A DNA stretch of 64,000 nt from Martinezella tropici. Lineage in GTDB: Bacteria > Pseudomonadota > Alphaproteobacteria > Rhizobiales > Rhizobiaceae. The stretch spans positions 434,001 through 498,000 of the forward strand of contig NZ_VNIP01000008.1 of the NCBI RefSeq assembly GCF_008370325.1. Reading direction: 5' to 3'. Both the position numbers and the translations under genes were made by a program. Positions 45,611 to 55,149 of the stretch are shown here, piece by piece; within the stretch, counting starts at the first letter, position 1; every line of letters starts with the position of its first letter. The notes below the pieces were generated by a model that worked only from the letters and a program-made list of their open reading frames with translations, was not told the DNA's origin and made no database searches.

Positions 45611-47065
45611 TCAGGCGACACCGCCGAGGCAGACATATTTGATTTCGGTGAATTCCTCGATGCCGTAGCGCGAACCCTCGCGGCCGAGGCCGGAAAGCTT
45701 GACGCCGCCAAACGGCGCTTCGGCTGTCGAGATCAGGCCGGTGTTGACGCCGACCATGCCGTATTCCAGCGCTTCGGCGACCCTGAAGACGCGGGCGAGA
45801 TCCTTGGCATAGAAATAGGAGGCAAGGCCGAATTCGGTGTCGTTAGCCTGAGCGATGACATCGGCCTCGTCCTTGAAGCGGAAGAGGGGAGCCACTGGTC
45901 CGAACGTCTCTTCCTTAGCAACGGCCATCGCCGGCGTGACATTGGCCAGCACCGTCGCCTCGTAGAAACGCCCGCCGAGCTGGTGGCGATGGCCGCCGGC
46001 AACGATGCGGCCACCTTTGGAGAGCGCATCGGCGACATGCTCCTCGACCTTTGCAAGGGCTGCCTCGTCGATCAGCGGGCCGAGATTGATGCCTTCGTCG
46101 AAGCCGTTGCCGGTCTTAAGCCCGCCGACGGCTTTTGCGAGCTTGTCGGCAAAGGCATCATAGACGCCGTCCTGCACATAGAGACGATTGGCGCAGACGC
46201 AGGTCTGACCGTTGTTGCGGAACTTGGCGATCAGCGCGCCTTCGATGGCAGCATCGAGATCGGCATCGTCAAACACGATGAAAGGTGCGTTGCCGCCGAG
46301 CTCCAGCCCTAGTTTCTTGATGGTCGGCGCACTCTGCTTGTAAAGCTCGGCACCAACTTCGGTCGAACCGGTGAAGGTGAGTTTGCGCACGATGGGGCTT
46401 GCGGTCATCTCGGCGCCGATGGCACGGGCGGAGCCGGTCAGCACGCTGAAAAGGCCCTTGGGCAGGCCGGCGCGTTCGGCGAGGATCGCAATGGCGATCG
46501 CCGAAAACGGCGTCTGCGAGGCCGGCTTCAGCACCATGGCGCAGCCGGCGGCAAAGGCGGGACCGGCCTTGCGGGTGATCATGGCGTTCGGGAAATTCCA
46601 AGGGGTGATGGCCGCGACAACGCCGATCGGCTGCTTCATGACCAGAATGCGCTTGTCCTTCTGGTGGCCGGGGATGATGTCGCCATAGACGCGGCGAGCT
46701 TCTTCGGCAAACCATTCTATGAAGCTTGCGCCATAAGCGATCTCACCCTTGGCCTCGGGCAGCGGCTTGCCCTGTTCGGCCGTCAGGATGCGTCCGAGAT
46801 CATCCTGGTTTTCCATCATCAGCTCGAACCAGCGTCTAAGGATGCCGGAGCGTTCCTTGGCGGTGCGGGCGGCCCATTCCTTCTGCGCGACTTCGGCCGC
46901 CGCAATCGCCTTCTTGGTCTCGGCGGCGCCCAGATTGGGAGCAAGGCCGATGATCTCGCCTGTCGCCGGATTGTCGACCTTGATCGCATTGGATGGATCG
47001 GCCTCGATCCAGTCGCCGCCGACCAATGCGGCTTGCCGGAACAATGTTGCGTCTTTCAAATTCAT
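45611..47065 (-). CDS. gabD: NAD(P)-dependent succinate-semialdehyde dehydrogenase
   Basis: This 484-residue aldehyde dehydrogenase matches GabD along its whole length. It has the NAD-binding [10 protein letters not shown] (N157), the general base E255 in LELGGNAP, and the nucleophile C289 in [30 protein letters not shown] at the end is typical of GabD. It oxidises succinate semialdehyde to succinate, the last step of GABA catabolism, in the cytosol. No GABA aminotransferase is adjacent; the class III aminotransferase at 21096 is too distant to be called its partner. Confidence 0.93.
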   Translation of the reverse strand: MNLKDATLFRQAALVGGDWIEADPSNAIKVDNPATGEIIGLAPNLGAAETKKAIAAAEVAQKEWAARTAKERSGILRRWFELMMENQDDLGRILTAEQGKPLPEAKGEIAYGASFIEWFAEEARRVYGDIIPGHQKDKRILVMKQPIGVVAAITPWNFPNAMITRKAGPAFAAGCAMVLKPASQTPFSAIAIAILAERAGLPKGLFSVLTGSARAIGAEMTASPIVRKLTFTGSTEVGAELYKQSAPTIKKLGLELGGNAPFIVFDDADLDAAIEGALIAKFRNNGQTCVCANRLYVQDGVYDAFADKLAKAVGGLKTGNGFDEGINLGPLIDEAALAKVEEHVADALSKGGRIVAGGHRHQLGGRFYEATVLANVTPAMAVAKEETFGPVAPLFRFKDEADVIAQANDTEFGLASYFYAKDLARVFRVAEALEYGMVGVNTGLISTAEAPFGGVKLSGLGREGSRYGIEEFTEIKYVCLGGVA

Positions 47066-47097
47066 GACGGACTCCTCGCGCTTTCGAACGTTGATGA

Positions 47098-47120
47098 GGA
47101 GCGGGCGTTCTTGTCCGCTC
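47098..47120. promoter_or_regulatory. Hairpin in the gabD leader
   Basis: GAGCGG and CCGCTC are exact inverted repeats about ten bases apart, some 35 bases upstream of the gabD start. They could be an operator or leader stem; only the pairing is seen. Confidence 0.3.
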
Positions 47121-47325
47121 TCAAAGGGTAACGCTTAAGGAACGATAATCGGCTGTGCCTTCAGATCAGGCTCAGCGACATCAGCACCGGCAAACAGGCT
47201 ACCATGTTCGAACCAGGATTTGGGAGTGGATACTCCGGCTGCCAAATCTGAAACGGAATTCCATCCGGCGGCGCGGCCGCGCGGTGAACCGTTTGTCGCG
47301 ACGAGGCGGGCGGAGTCTCGACCGT

Positions 47326-48150
47326 TCAGCTCCTCCTGAACCGCGAGCGAAATTCGCGCGGCGTGCAGTTTTCCCGCTCGTGGAACAGCCGAGAAAAGTA
47401 GAACGCATCGTCAATGCCGACTTTGGCGGCGATGATCTCGATCTTGTCGTCTGTCGTTGCCAGGAGTTCCTTGGCATGATCCATGCGCACCCTAAGCTGA
47501 AAGCCTTTCGGCGGCAGTCCGACTTCCCTTGCGATCCTTCTGCGGAATGTCGCGGGCGACATTCCATATTCGGCGGCGAAGGCCGCGATATCGAGGGGTT
47601 GCGTCGCCCTGCGCCGAAGCGCCTCGATGATTTCGCCCATATCCGCTCCTTCCTGAAGGGAAGACGTGGTCTTGCCGGCCTGCTGCGCCGCCACGATGAC
47701 GATCTGGTGGAGCGAAGCGGCCGCCGAGGCTCTCGCAAGGTTCGAATCTTCGAGTAGATCGGCGTGAATGCCGCCGAAAAAGCGCTGGATGCGATCGAGA
47801 TTGCGCAGGTCGACGAGCGGGTCCTGTTCGCTGATGAGGCGCAGCCTCAGAAAGTCCCGCACCAGAGAGCCCTCGAAAAGCGCCCATCGCTCGTTCCAGC
47901 CATCTGCATCCGGGCCGTATGAATGCTGGCGGTTTGGAAAGAGCCAGAAGAGGGCCGGGCCTTTCACGCTCCTGCGACCGCAAGCCTCGGTCTCGAGAAA
48001 GCCCTGGCCATTCTCGACGAGAACCACCGCGTAGCTCGGCAGCTTCCGCGCCTTGACGGCGTGCATTGCATGCTGCCTTCCACTGCCGGTGATGGTTAAT
48101 CCGCCGGCGGCCGCGAGTGGTGATCGGTAGACGGCTTCTGTCGGTCTCAT
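47326..48150 (-). CDS. AraC family transcriptional regulator
   Basis: This 274-residue protein has an N-terminal AraC-type sensor with cupin character (PSYAVVLVENGQGFLETEAC) and a C-terminal double HTH (LDIAAFAAEYGMSPATFRRR, then IIAAKVGIDDAFYFSRLFHE and CTPREFRSRF). It is divergent from the phytanoyl-CoA dioxygenase-like gene with 97 bases between the starts, so that is the likely target. The ATG at 48150 is chosen at the start of similarity; the frame extends to 48222. Confidence 0.9.
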   Translation of the reverse strand: MRPTEAVYRSPLAAAGGLTITGSGRQHAMHAVKARKLPSYAVVLVENGQGFLETEACGRRSVKGPALFWLFPNRQHSYGPDADGWNERWALFEGSLVRDFLRLRLISEQDPLVDLRNLDRIQRFFGGIHADLLEDSNLARASAAASLHQIVIVAAQQAGKTTSSLQEGADMGEIIEALRRRATQPLDIAAFAAEYGMSPATFRRRIAREVGLPPKGFQLRVRMDHAKELLATTDDKIEIIAAKVGIDDAFYFSRLFHERENCTPREFRSRFRRS

Positions 48151-48247
48151 GATGAGCGAAAAGTCCAGTATGATTTTCGTCCATGTAATGAACCATCGCT
48201 GACTGCTAGATTCAATGGGCAATCACATCGAGCCATAGGCGAGTGAA

Positions 48248-49177
48248 ATGTCGATTTCCATGCAGGCTATGCAATCTGGTGAGCGCGAGCTCAATCTTGT
48301 CGCCAACGGGAAGGTTCTTTCCACCGCGCCCGATCGGCTCGGTTATCTGACGCCGACCGATCCGGGCATCGGCGTTCAGGCAATCCGCCGCCTTTATGAA
48401 GAGAATGGCTATGTGTGGCTCAAGGGCTTCCTGCCGCGCAAAGACGTCATCGACTTTCGTGGCTGGGTTTTCGGCCATATGGCGGCGACGGGGCTGATCG
48501 AGAAGGGAACGGATCCGAGGGATGGCATCGCGTCTGTTGCGGCACCCGAAGGCAGGGACGTCGATCGTTGCCTGATGTCGCTCGTCCGTTCGGTCGCCTA
48601 TGAGGGCTTCTGCGCGCAGCCTCGCATGTCGCGTTTCATGGACGAATTCCTGTCGGGCATTTCCTATCTGCATAAGCGCAAGATCATGCGCCATGTCCGG
48701 CCGGGAACGACGACGGCGACGCCGGCCCATTACGATCTTGTCTATCTGCGCGGCGGAACGAGCCGGATCGTGACGGCATGGATACCGATCGGCGATATCC
48801 CCGTCGAAATGGGCGGCCTTGCCTATCTGGAGGGATCGCATGCCATCGGCGTCAAGATGGAGCGCGAGTTCAGCGAACAGAACAAGGATCTCGGTCCCGA
48901 GGAGCGCGTGAGTGCCTATAACCGCAACATGACGGAAGGCGGCTGGGTTTCCAAGGATCTGCCCGATATGGCGGAACGCTTCGATACGCGCTGGCTGGTC
49001 GCCGATTATGAGGCGGGCGACGTCATGCTCCATTCGCCCTTCATGATTCACGCATCGACCACCAACCAGGACAGGCGGCAACGACTGCGTCTTTCCACCG
49101 ACATCCGGTATCAGAATGTCGAGGACGAGATTGATATCAGATGGAACAACCATTGGACGCTCGGCGACATGCTGTGA
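48248..49177 (+). CDS. Phytanoyl-CoA dioxygenase family protein
   Basis: This 309-residue 2-oxoglutarate/Fe(II) oxygenase of the PhyH family has a facial triad of H161-x-D163 (PAHYDLVYLRGG) and a distal His in FMIHASTTN (H268). R278 or R281 are candidates for 2-oxoglutarate binding. The family hydroxylates lipids, ectoine, phosphonates and other small molecules; no specific substrate motif is visible. An AraC regulator is divergent. Confidence 0.87.
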   Translation: MSISMQAMQSGERELNLVANGKVLSTAPDRLGYLTPTDPGIGVQAIRRLYEENGYVWLKGFLPRKDVIDFRGWVFGHMAATGLIEKGTDPRDGIASVAAPEGRDVDRCLMSLVRSVAYEGFCAQPRMSRFMDEFLSGISYLHKRKIMRHVRPGTTTATPAHYDLVYLRGGTSRIVTAWIPIGDIPVEMGGLAYLEGSHAIGVKMEREFSEQNKDLGPEERVSAYNRNMTEGGWVSKDLPDMAERFDTRWLVADYEAGDVMLHSPFMIHASTTNQDRRQRLRLSTDIRYQNVEDEIDIRWNNHWTLGDML

Positions 49178-49238
49178 TCATGCCGCCGGCAGCTTGCCGT
49201 TGATTGCAGAAGTCAAAGCGCCAACTGGCTAGTGTGCC

Positions 49239-50003
49239 TCAATCGTGACTGCCGAGGATGCGCTCGATTTCCTCGACCCGGTCGCGGCGACGCTTCAGGC
49301 GTTTGCCGATGCGGCCGAACCAGCGTTTGCGCTTGGTCGCCTCGCGGCTTGCCTGCAGCTGCTCGATGAAGATTTCGCTGGCAGGCTCATTTTCGAGCCG
49401 ATCGAATATCCAGCAGAAGGACACAGGCAATTTAACCACCTGGAACTGCGGTTTGGCGCTTGCGGCATCTTCGGTGATGATCTGCTCGAGAACGAGCTGG
49501 TCCCACACGTCAGGCTTGGCAAGGCATCCTTCCCGCCAGCGCTCGATGAGCCGTGCCGCCCCAGGCGTATCGTTAATGAGAATCGTCGCGCTGATCAGGC
49601 GTGCATTGCCTTCGTAATAGACCGCAAGGTCGCATTCGAGCTTACGAAGTTCCGGCCAGGGATTGCGATGGAAGACCGCATCGACGTCGACGTAAAGCAT
49701 AGGCCCGCGCAGCCTCGCCCTTTCCCGCAGCAGGAAGCCGGGTTTCAGCCCGGCATTCAACACCCAACTACCCGCGCTGGGTACGGGCATCGCCTGAACG
49801 CTCAGTCCGATCCGCTCGGCGGAACGGACCATGCGATCCTTTTCATGTTCGTAAAAACTGCCTTCGGTGAAGAAGGCGACGATCGGACCATCGGCGGTGG
49901 TTGACGTGGATTTGCGTTCGGCCAGATCCTGTTCTGCCGGAAACGGAACAATCAATGCACGCTGCTGCGCCGTCCAGGGGCGAATTTTATTGAGGATATT
50001 CAA
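49239..50003 (-). CDS. Glycosyltransferase-like protein with DXD motif
   Basis: This 254-residue protein resembles the nucleotide-diphospho-sugar transferase fold: IVAFFTEGSFYEHEKDRMVR, then LYVDVDAVFHRNPWPEL with a DxD, and a late ILINDTPGAARLIERW. The C-terminal 40 residues are strongly basic (RKRWFGRIGKRLKRRRDR). It would transfer a sugar in the cytosol or at the membrane. I cannot name the acceptor, and no partner genes are adjacent. Confidence 0.7.
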   Translation of the reverse strand: MNILNKIRPWTAQQRALIVPFPAEQDLAERKSTSTTADGPIVAFFTEGSFYEHEKDRMVRSAERIGLSVQAMPVPSAGSWVLNAGLKPGFLLRERARLRGPMLYVDVDAVFHRNPWPELRKLECDLAVYYEGNARLISATILINDTPGAARLIERWREGCLAKPDVWDQLVLEQIITEDAASAKPQFQVVKLPVSFCWIFDRLENEPASEIFIEQLQASREATKRKRWFGRIGKRLKRRRDRVEEIERILGSHD

Positions 50004-50183
50004 GAGGCACCTTCAGAAGTTGGTGGATTTCAATCGGATATCCGCCACCACAGCCCCCGCGGCGTTGCAGACAAGATTGAATGTTGGGATGAATTGAGCG
50101 CTTTGTCCGGCCGTTTTTGGAAACGTCACCCCTGACGTCCATACCGGATTGGCAAACTGTTTGATCTTCGCTAATCGATTGTC

Positions 50184-50351
50184 ATGTCCGATAATGTCAT
50201 CAAGTTTGAACGTCGTCCTAAGCCAAAACCGCCGAGGCAAACGCCTCCTTGGCTCAGGCGTCTGCTGGCGATCCTGGCCGTCATTGCATTTTTCGTAGCA
50301 GCCTTTGCTTATTTCACGCTGAAGGGCGGCGCGGCTGGCCCGACTTTCTGA
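50184..50351 (+). CDS. Small single-pass membrane protein
   Basis: This 55-residue protein is basic and proline-rich at the N-terminus (VIKFERRPKPKPPRQ), followed by one hydrophobic helix (LLAILAVIAFFVAAFAYFTL). Such short proteins with a cytoplasmic proline-rich head are common in Rhizobiales and of unknown function. The frame shows a rhizobial codon pattern and no overlap with other genes. No strong ribosome binding site is seen. Confidence 0.6.
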   Translation: MSDNVIKFERRPKPKPPRQTPPWLRRLLAILAVIAFFVAAFAYFTLKGGAAGPTF

Positions 50352-50605
50352 TCAGCAGGCGATTTATGCGATCTTGGACCGATTTCTTGATCGTCTGAGA
50401 AGCCGTCGCTTAATTGCGGAACAAACGCTGCGCGACGACTGGATAAGATTTTCCGTTGCCGACGACCGGGTATTTACTCATCTATTTCAGTTCGTTGGCG
50501 AGAATATCTCGTGTGTTCATAGCCTGATCGTGGGTGGAAGTTTATCCTCGAGTTTCTATATTTTAAGGATGTTCATGGTCTGGCAAACAGGAAGAGGAGC
50601 AGGAC

Positions 50606-50830
50606 ATGACATTGACCTCGCAAGACGTCACCTCCGTACTCGGCCCTGTGGACGAGACCCTTATCGCCGAAATTGTTGCAACAGGCGCAACGCCGACGGA
50701 ATTGTCCGAGGCCTGGGCCTGGGTAAACAGCGATGAGGCTTTGATCGGCGAAGGCCGCCACCTGCCCGCCGGCAACGTGGCAGCTTTGGTGGATCTGCTT
50801 TCGGCCGATGAAGAGGAATGGGAAGAATAG
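50606..50830 (+). CDS. Small acidic hypothetical protein
   Basis: This 74-residue protein ends in an acidic tail (LLSADEEEWEE) and includes ATPTELSEAWAWVNSDEALI. A purine-rich stretch (AGGAAGAGGAGCAGGAC) directly before the ATG is a strong ribosome binding site, which supports a real gene despite its length. The family is unrecognised. It lies among other short genes of unknown role. Confidence 0.7.
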   Translation: MTLTSQDVTSVLGPVDETLIAEIVATGATPTELSEAWAWVNSDEALIGEGRHLPAGNVAALVDLLSADEEEWEE

Positions 50831-50918
50831 GAGTTCATGCCCGCCGGTTCGGGCTCTGCGCGAGCGAACCATGCCGGCCCTGGTTGGCGCGGCATGGCTC
50901 GCGGGTGATCTATCGCTT

Positions 50919-51395
50919 CTAAAGCTCGACTTTCACATTCTCGCCCATGTCGGGCTTCGAATTCGAAACGGCGGCAGCGGCCATCTTGATGTAGCTGATG
51001 ATGGTTCCGGGACTGTCCCAGTATTCGGCGAAAGAAGGAGTCACCTTCAAGACGCGGATAGAGGGATCGTCGGCGCTGTGCCACCGGGCTTTCGCACCTG
51101 TCGTCCAGAGGTCTTCCACCCGTTCGCGGTCGTTGCTGACTTCCGCCGTGCCGGATATCGAGACATATTTCTGGCCTTTCGTGTCAGCGAAGGCCAGGCA
51201 GACATTCGGCCAGCGGGCGACCTCCTCATCCTTGTGGCCGGCGACATCGGTCAGGAAATAGATTGCATTCTCTATCGGTTCGGGATGTGCGGCCATCGGT
51301 CGGGCGCGCAGGCTGCCGGACGTTTGAGTGGTCAGCATGCAGAAACCGATCTTCTCGACCAGTTCCCAAACGCGGGCGTTCTCATCGGTATCCAT
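50919..51395 (-). CDS. Pyridoxamine 5'-phosphate oxidase-fold protein (general stress type)
   Basis: This 158-residue split-barrel flavin-binding protein reads VWELVEKIGFCMLTTQTSGS, then RPMAAHPEPIENAIYFLTD and VCLAFADTKGQKYVSISGTA. These are typical of the Ppx/general-stress-protein-26 group rather than true PdxH. It may bind FMN or F420-like cofactors. The ATG at 51395 is preferred for a GGAG eight bases upstream. It is followed on the same strand, upstream in transcription, by another short gene. Confidence 0.85.
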   Translation of the reverse strand: MDTDENARVWELVEKIGFCMLTTQTSGSLRARPMAAHPEPIENAIYFLTDVAGHKDEEVARWPNVCLAFADTKGQKYVSISGTAEVSNDRERVEDLWTTGAKARWHSADDPSIRVLKVTPSFAEYWDSPGTIISYIKMAAAAVSNSKPDMGENVKVEL

Positions 51396-51456
51396 AATGG
51401 CGATCTCCTCGAGTTTACTTTTAGCATGGTGTGGAGACAGGCGGCCCGGCGCAATT

Positions 51457-51723
51457 TCACGGTTGTTCGCGGGGGGCCGGTGAAGCCTCGCGCTCGTCGG
51501 CGTCTTCAAGATCGCTTTTCACGATGAAGGCATCGTCGTGCTGACGCACCGCTTCCTTCGCTGCCTCGATGTTGGGCAGATCGTCGGGACCGCGCTCTTT
51601 GGCGTGCTCCGACGCAGCGTCGAGTTCACCTTTGGTCTGATTGGCTGCCACCGGCCGATGGCTGGGAGAGCCCGTATTGCGCTCAGCCGTCGTCTTGCGG
51701 TTTTCTCGTCGCGGATCCGTCAT
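51457..51723 (-). CDS. Small hydrophilic hypothetical protein
   Basis: This 88-residue, highly charged and probably disordered protein reads MTDPRRENRKTTAERN, then EHAKERGPDDLPNIEAAKEA. It is of a type found repeatedly in Rhizobium. The ATG at 51723 is chosen over an upstream ATG at 51765. It is 61 bases upstream of the flavin-fold gene and may be co-transcribed. Function unknown. Confidence 0.6.
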   Translation of the reverse strand: MTDPRRENRKTTAERNTGSPSHRPVAANQTKGELDAASEHAKERGPDDLPNIEAAKEAVRQHDDAFIVKSDLEDADEREASPAPREQP

Positions 51724-52055
51724 GTCGATTACCCTGTTCGTCTGGTTTGCAAGAGCTCGCGTCATTTCGAATGCAGCGTGGGCCGAATGCAGCGCGGACG
51801 AAAACCTTTCCGAATGGAGAGGTGTCCGGCCACATCAATCGAACCGTGCGACGGCCACAATGTTCCGCATTGGCAAGGGTGATATCTTTCTTTGCGTGTG
51901 GCGAAGGTCCATCTCCTATCGACGAGATCACGATTTCGCCGATACCGGGTCGATCTAGGGAACCTTGAACCCGAATTTGCGTCTTCCTACGTGAGGAATA
52001 ACCGAGGCTTCATGAGCTCGGTTGCCATCACGTCTATGAAGAGTGAGTAACCAAA
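51724..52055. other. Intergenic region between divergent short genes
   Basis: 332 bases with no supported gene. The only regulatory signal noticed is the ECF-type promoter candidate at 51959-51983. Confidence 0.4.
51959..51983 (+). promoter_or_regulatory. Candidate EcfG-type (general stress) promoter
   Basis: GGAAC (51959-51963) and CGTC (51980-51983) are 16 bases apart. This is one mismatch from the GGAAC-N16-CGTT form used by the alphaproteobacterial general-stress sigma factor EcfG/RpoE2. It lies about 70 bases before the ATG of the next gene. Confidence 0.35.
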
Positions 52056-52346
52056 ATGGAAGATAAAGCCAAAACCATCGAAGATCTCAGCATCGAAGAG
52101 CGCGAGGAAATTCTCATCGATGTCGCCCGGACGCTGGAAGGCACGGCGCTTGAGGCCCTTGTCGAGGGCAACAAGCAGTTTGCCGCACTTTCCACCAACA
52201 TGGCAGAAGCAATCCGCGTCAATGCCGACGAACTGGCCCGCGACGATCCCGAACAAGCTGAAGAATTGCTGCAGCAGGCTGTCGCAATGATCTCGCAGTT
52301 CAATGCTACTCATCCTTACCGGTTGATCAGCACAGCTGTTCACTAA
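52056..52346 (+). CDS. Small helical hypothetical protein
   Basis: This 96-residue protein is predicted to be entirely helical and acidic (EDLSIEEREEILIDVARTLE and ADELARDDPEQAEELLQQAV). No characterised domain is recognised. A candidate general-stress promoter is upstream, and a DUF1269 gene follows after 51 bases and may be co-transcribed. Confidence 0.7.
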   Translation: MEDKAKTIEDLSIEEREEILIDVARTLEGTALEALVEGNKQFAALSTNMAEAIRVNADELARDDPEQAEELLQQAVAMISQFNATHPYRLISTAVH

Positions 52347-52397
52347 CCGGCTTGAGGGCCTAGTTCCTGTCCCGACACCACGACCCGGAGGATTTCG

Positions 52398-52940
52398 ATG
52401 TCAGAACTTATAGTGCTTGGTTTCGATGATGCCGACAAAGCGGACGCCGTTCTCAACCGTCTCGTCCAGCTCGAGAAGGAATATCTGATCGACCTCGAAG
52501 ATGCGGTCATTGCCGTCCGTGACGAGTCCGGCAAGGTTCGTCTCAAGCAGAGCGTCAATCTGACCGCGGCAGGCGCCGCAAGCGGCGGTCTTTCGGGTGC
52601 CCTTTGGGGATCGCTCGTTGGCCTGCTGTTTCTCAATCCTCTTGCCGGACTTGTGGTCGGCGGCGCAATCGGCGCCGGTTCTGGTGCTCTCGCCGGATCG
52701 ATGGCCGATTACGGCATCGACGACGATCTCATGAAACGCCTGGCTGAGACCATTCCGGCGCAAAGTTCCGCCCTCTTCTTGCTGATCCGCAAGGTTCAGC
52801 CGGAGAAGGTGCTTGCCGAGTTCAAGGGCGAGCATGCAAGGCTGCTGCGCACCTCGCTTTCGCCCGATCAGGAAGCACGGCTGCGGCAGGTTCTCGTTGA
52901 TGAGACGACGCCGACATCTGCGGCATCCGCCACGGTTTGA
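52398..52940 (+). CDS. DUF1269 domain protein
   Basis: This 180-residue protein reads ELIVLGFDDADKADAVLNRL, then a glycine-rich hydrophobic hairpin (AAGAASGGLSGALWGSLVGL to VVGGAIGAGSGALAGSMADY). This is the DUF1269 pattern of a membrane-inserting Gly-zipper flanked by a cytoplasmic alpha/beta domain. The family is often stress-linked, with unknown function. CCGGAGG before the ATG supports the start. Confidence 0.87.
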   Translation: MSELIVLGFDDADKADAVLNRLVQLEKEYLIDLEDAVIAVRDESGKVRLKQSVNLTAAGAASGGLSGALWGSLVGLLFLNPLAGLVVGGAIGAGSGALAGSMADYGIDDDLMKRLAETIPAQSSALFLLIRKVQPEKVLAEFKGEHARLLRTSLSPDQEARLRQVLVDETTPTSAASATV

Positions 52941-53172
52941 GCTCAAAATCTGATCCGTGACCATCGGCCAAGGACCGTGCTTCCGGGCGGGAGCGTGGCA
53001 GGAGACGTGTAATCTGCTGATGGTTGCCGTTCGTCAGGGATCTTCCATATTATGTCGAACGCTGCCATCTTGAGCGCCGGGTTCACCCGGCGATCGGCGG
53101 CATTGCAGCAAGGGGAGGGGCAAGACCCAAACGGCCATTGTCAGCATACGTTTCCAGACGAAAAGTTGCGCG

Positions 53173-54270
53173 ATGACCGAGCCTATATCTCGCCAAAGCC
53201 AACCTCCGTCAAAACCCAAAACATCCCTCATTCAAACCCAGCGTGCAGCGGTGCAGGCGCTGCGGGTGATGATCGCCTGCACGATCACCTATGCCATTTC
53301 CCAGTTTCTCCATCTTCAGCAAGGTTATTGGGCCGTCTTCACTGTGCTGATCGTCATGCAAGCTTCGGTTGGCGCGACGGCCGGCATGGCTGCCGATCGC
53401 TTGGTGGCGACGGTCGCCGGGGCGCTACTTGGAGGTGTGGCGGTGTTCGTGACACCGCAAGAGCCGCTCGCTATCGGGATCGCGCTGATCTGCGTCGTCG
53501 GCTTTTCGAGCTTCGTGGCGGCACGCGTGCCTCGCCTGCGCAATGCAGGGCTGACGGCAGCGATCGTCATGCTGACCCATTCCGCCGCCGTTCCAGTCGA
53601 GATCTTCGTGATCGACCGCATTGCCGAGATTACCCTGGGCGGTGTCGTCGGTGTGCTCGCCAGCCTCTTCATCCTGCCGACGCGCTCCCGGACCATGGTG
53701 CTCGAGCGCTTCGGATCGGCTCTCGACGTCATGGCGCAGATATTGCGCACTCTTGCTTCAGCGGTCGAAAAGGGTGAACCGGTCTCCGCCTCGCAAGCCA
53801 ATATCGCGCTGCGCCAGTCCTTGATGGCGACGGAAGCGCTTCTGACCGACGCGCAGCGCGAACGCGCCTTCTGGCTGACGAAAGAGGGAATTTCGGAAGC
53901 CATCCCACGTTCGCTCTGGCGAATTCGCAACGACATGACCTATGTCAGCCACATCGTTGAAACGCCTTTCCCGCCGGCAATCGTCGAAGCGATCGGACCG
54001 CAGGCAGGGGGAGTGCTCGAGGCTCAGGCCCGCTTCGCGGAAGCGTGCGGCCGGGCGCTGCGTGCCGGCGGCGAGATCGATCCAGAGGTGCTTTCGGCTG
54101 GCGACGGGGCTTTCGAGGCCGCGTTCAGCACTCTTCAGCGCTCCGAGGCGGCTCAATCGATGGATTTTAGCGAAACGGGCCGCCTGTTCGGTCTCGATTT
54201 CACCTTGCGCCGCATGCGTCAGAATTTCCTGGATCTTGCCGATCGCATTCGCGAAAGCAAGGTCAGTTGA
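53173..54270 (+). CDS. FUSC family (aromatic acid exporter-like) membrane protein
   Basis: This 365-residue protein has about six N-terminal membrane helices (ACTITYAISQFLHLQQGYWA, VFTVLIVMQASVGATAGMAA) and a cytoplasmic C-terminal half. It matches the FUSC/ArAE type fusaric-acid resistance-like domain in a half-length form. Full-length ArAE exporters have about 650-700 residues. It may export an aromatic acid or maintain the envelope; no membrane-fusion partner is adjacent. Confidence 0.85.
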   Translation: MTEPISRQSQPPSKPKTSLIQTQRAAVQALRVMIACTITYAISQFLHLQQGYWAVFTVLIVMQASVGATAGMAADRLVATVAGALLGGVAVFVTPQEPLAIGIALICVVGFSSFVAARVPRLRNAGLTAAIVMLTHSAAVPVEIFVIDRIAEITLGGVVGVLASLFILPTRSRTMVLERFGSALDVMAQILRTLASAVEKGEPVSASQANIALRQSLMATEALLTDAQRERAFWLTKEGISEAIPRSLWRIRNDMTYVSHIVETPFPPAIVEAIGPQAGGVLEAQARFAEACGRALRAGGEIDPEVLSAGDGAFEAAFSTLQRSEAAQSMDFSETGRLFGLDFTLRRMRQNFLDLADRIRESKVS

Positions 54271-54527
54271 AGCCACAAGCCGTGCGGATCGCTGGGAGTG
54301 GCGCTCGCCTGCTCCAAGGGAAAACTACGCGGGAAAAAGCCAAAACTCTCCGAGCAGCGGCAAATGAAACTGCACCGGATGTAGATACCGGCGACCACTC
54401 GGTCAGCGATCTTGCCGAGGTGTTTTCGATCTGGCGTCCCTTGGGAAATAGCTCTGCTGGGCTGAAAGGCGACCCGTTCAACGAGCCAGCCTTTCAGCCG
54501 CTTGAGCTCAAACGATTGAGTTTGCGA

Positions 54528-54806
54528 TTACTTGTTGAGCGCATCCTTCAGCGCCTTCGCCGGCGTGAAGGCAAGCTTCTTCGATGCGGCAACCTTGATC
54601 GTTGCGCCCGTTCCCGGATTGCGTGCTTCGCGCTCCGGCGTGTCCTTGACCTTGAACTTGCCGAAGCCCGGAATCGAGGTTTCGGCGCCGGAAGTGGCGG
54701 CTCCGGTGATAGCTGCAAAGACGGCTTCTACGATTGCCTTGCTCTGAACTTTGGTGAGCTTATGCTCTGCGGCAATCTGATCTGCGATTTCATTGGTAGT
54801 GGTCAT
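54528..54806 (-). CDS. HU family DNA-binding protein
   Basis: This 92-residue histone-like nucleoid protein reads TTTNEIADQIAAEHKLTKVQ and GFGKFKVKDTPEREARNPGT, then KKLAFTPAKALKDALNK, the HU/IHF signature with the DNA-bending arm. HU dimers compact DNA and assist replication and transcription. It is a single gene and one of probably several HU paralogues in the genome. Confidence 0.93.
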   Translation of the reverse strand: MTTTNEIADQIAAEHKLTKVQSKAIVEAVFAAITGAATSGAETSIPGFGKFKVKDTPEREARNPGTGATIKVAASKKLAFTPAKALKDALNK

Positions 54807-55149
54807 GAGGCTTCCCCCGCATTGATGACGCCGGAATCATTTCCATTGCCGGTGCCCATTGTCACCTGGGGTCCTGCCCGGAAAGGCCGAGAATGCCTGC
54901 ATTTCCACAATTTCCGACGTATTGAAGCCATTTCGGATGCTTTCCGCGGGTGATTTTCCAGTTGAAGAACAAGCGGGCAGCCAGCGGGAGAGCGGTTGGC
55001 TGCATCCGGAGACGCATGCGAATCTGCTGAAAAGGCCGGAATCGGGAACTCCAGCGCGCCTTTTCGCCACGCGGATCCGGGCTGTGGCGGCGTAATCGAG
55101 GCTGGTCTTTCGCAAGGAGGGGCTATAGAGGCTTGCTCATGATGAGTGA
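54807..55149. other. Intergenic region upstream of HU
   Basis: 343 bases without a supported gene. It must contain the HU promoter; I see no clear operator or hairpin. Confidence 0.4.

Noticed and set aside
50374-50736. 120-codon frame before the small acidic protein gene
   Set aside because: It overlaps the better-supported gene at 50606, has no ribosome binding site or domain, and ends in Arg/Cys-rich random text.
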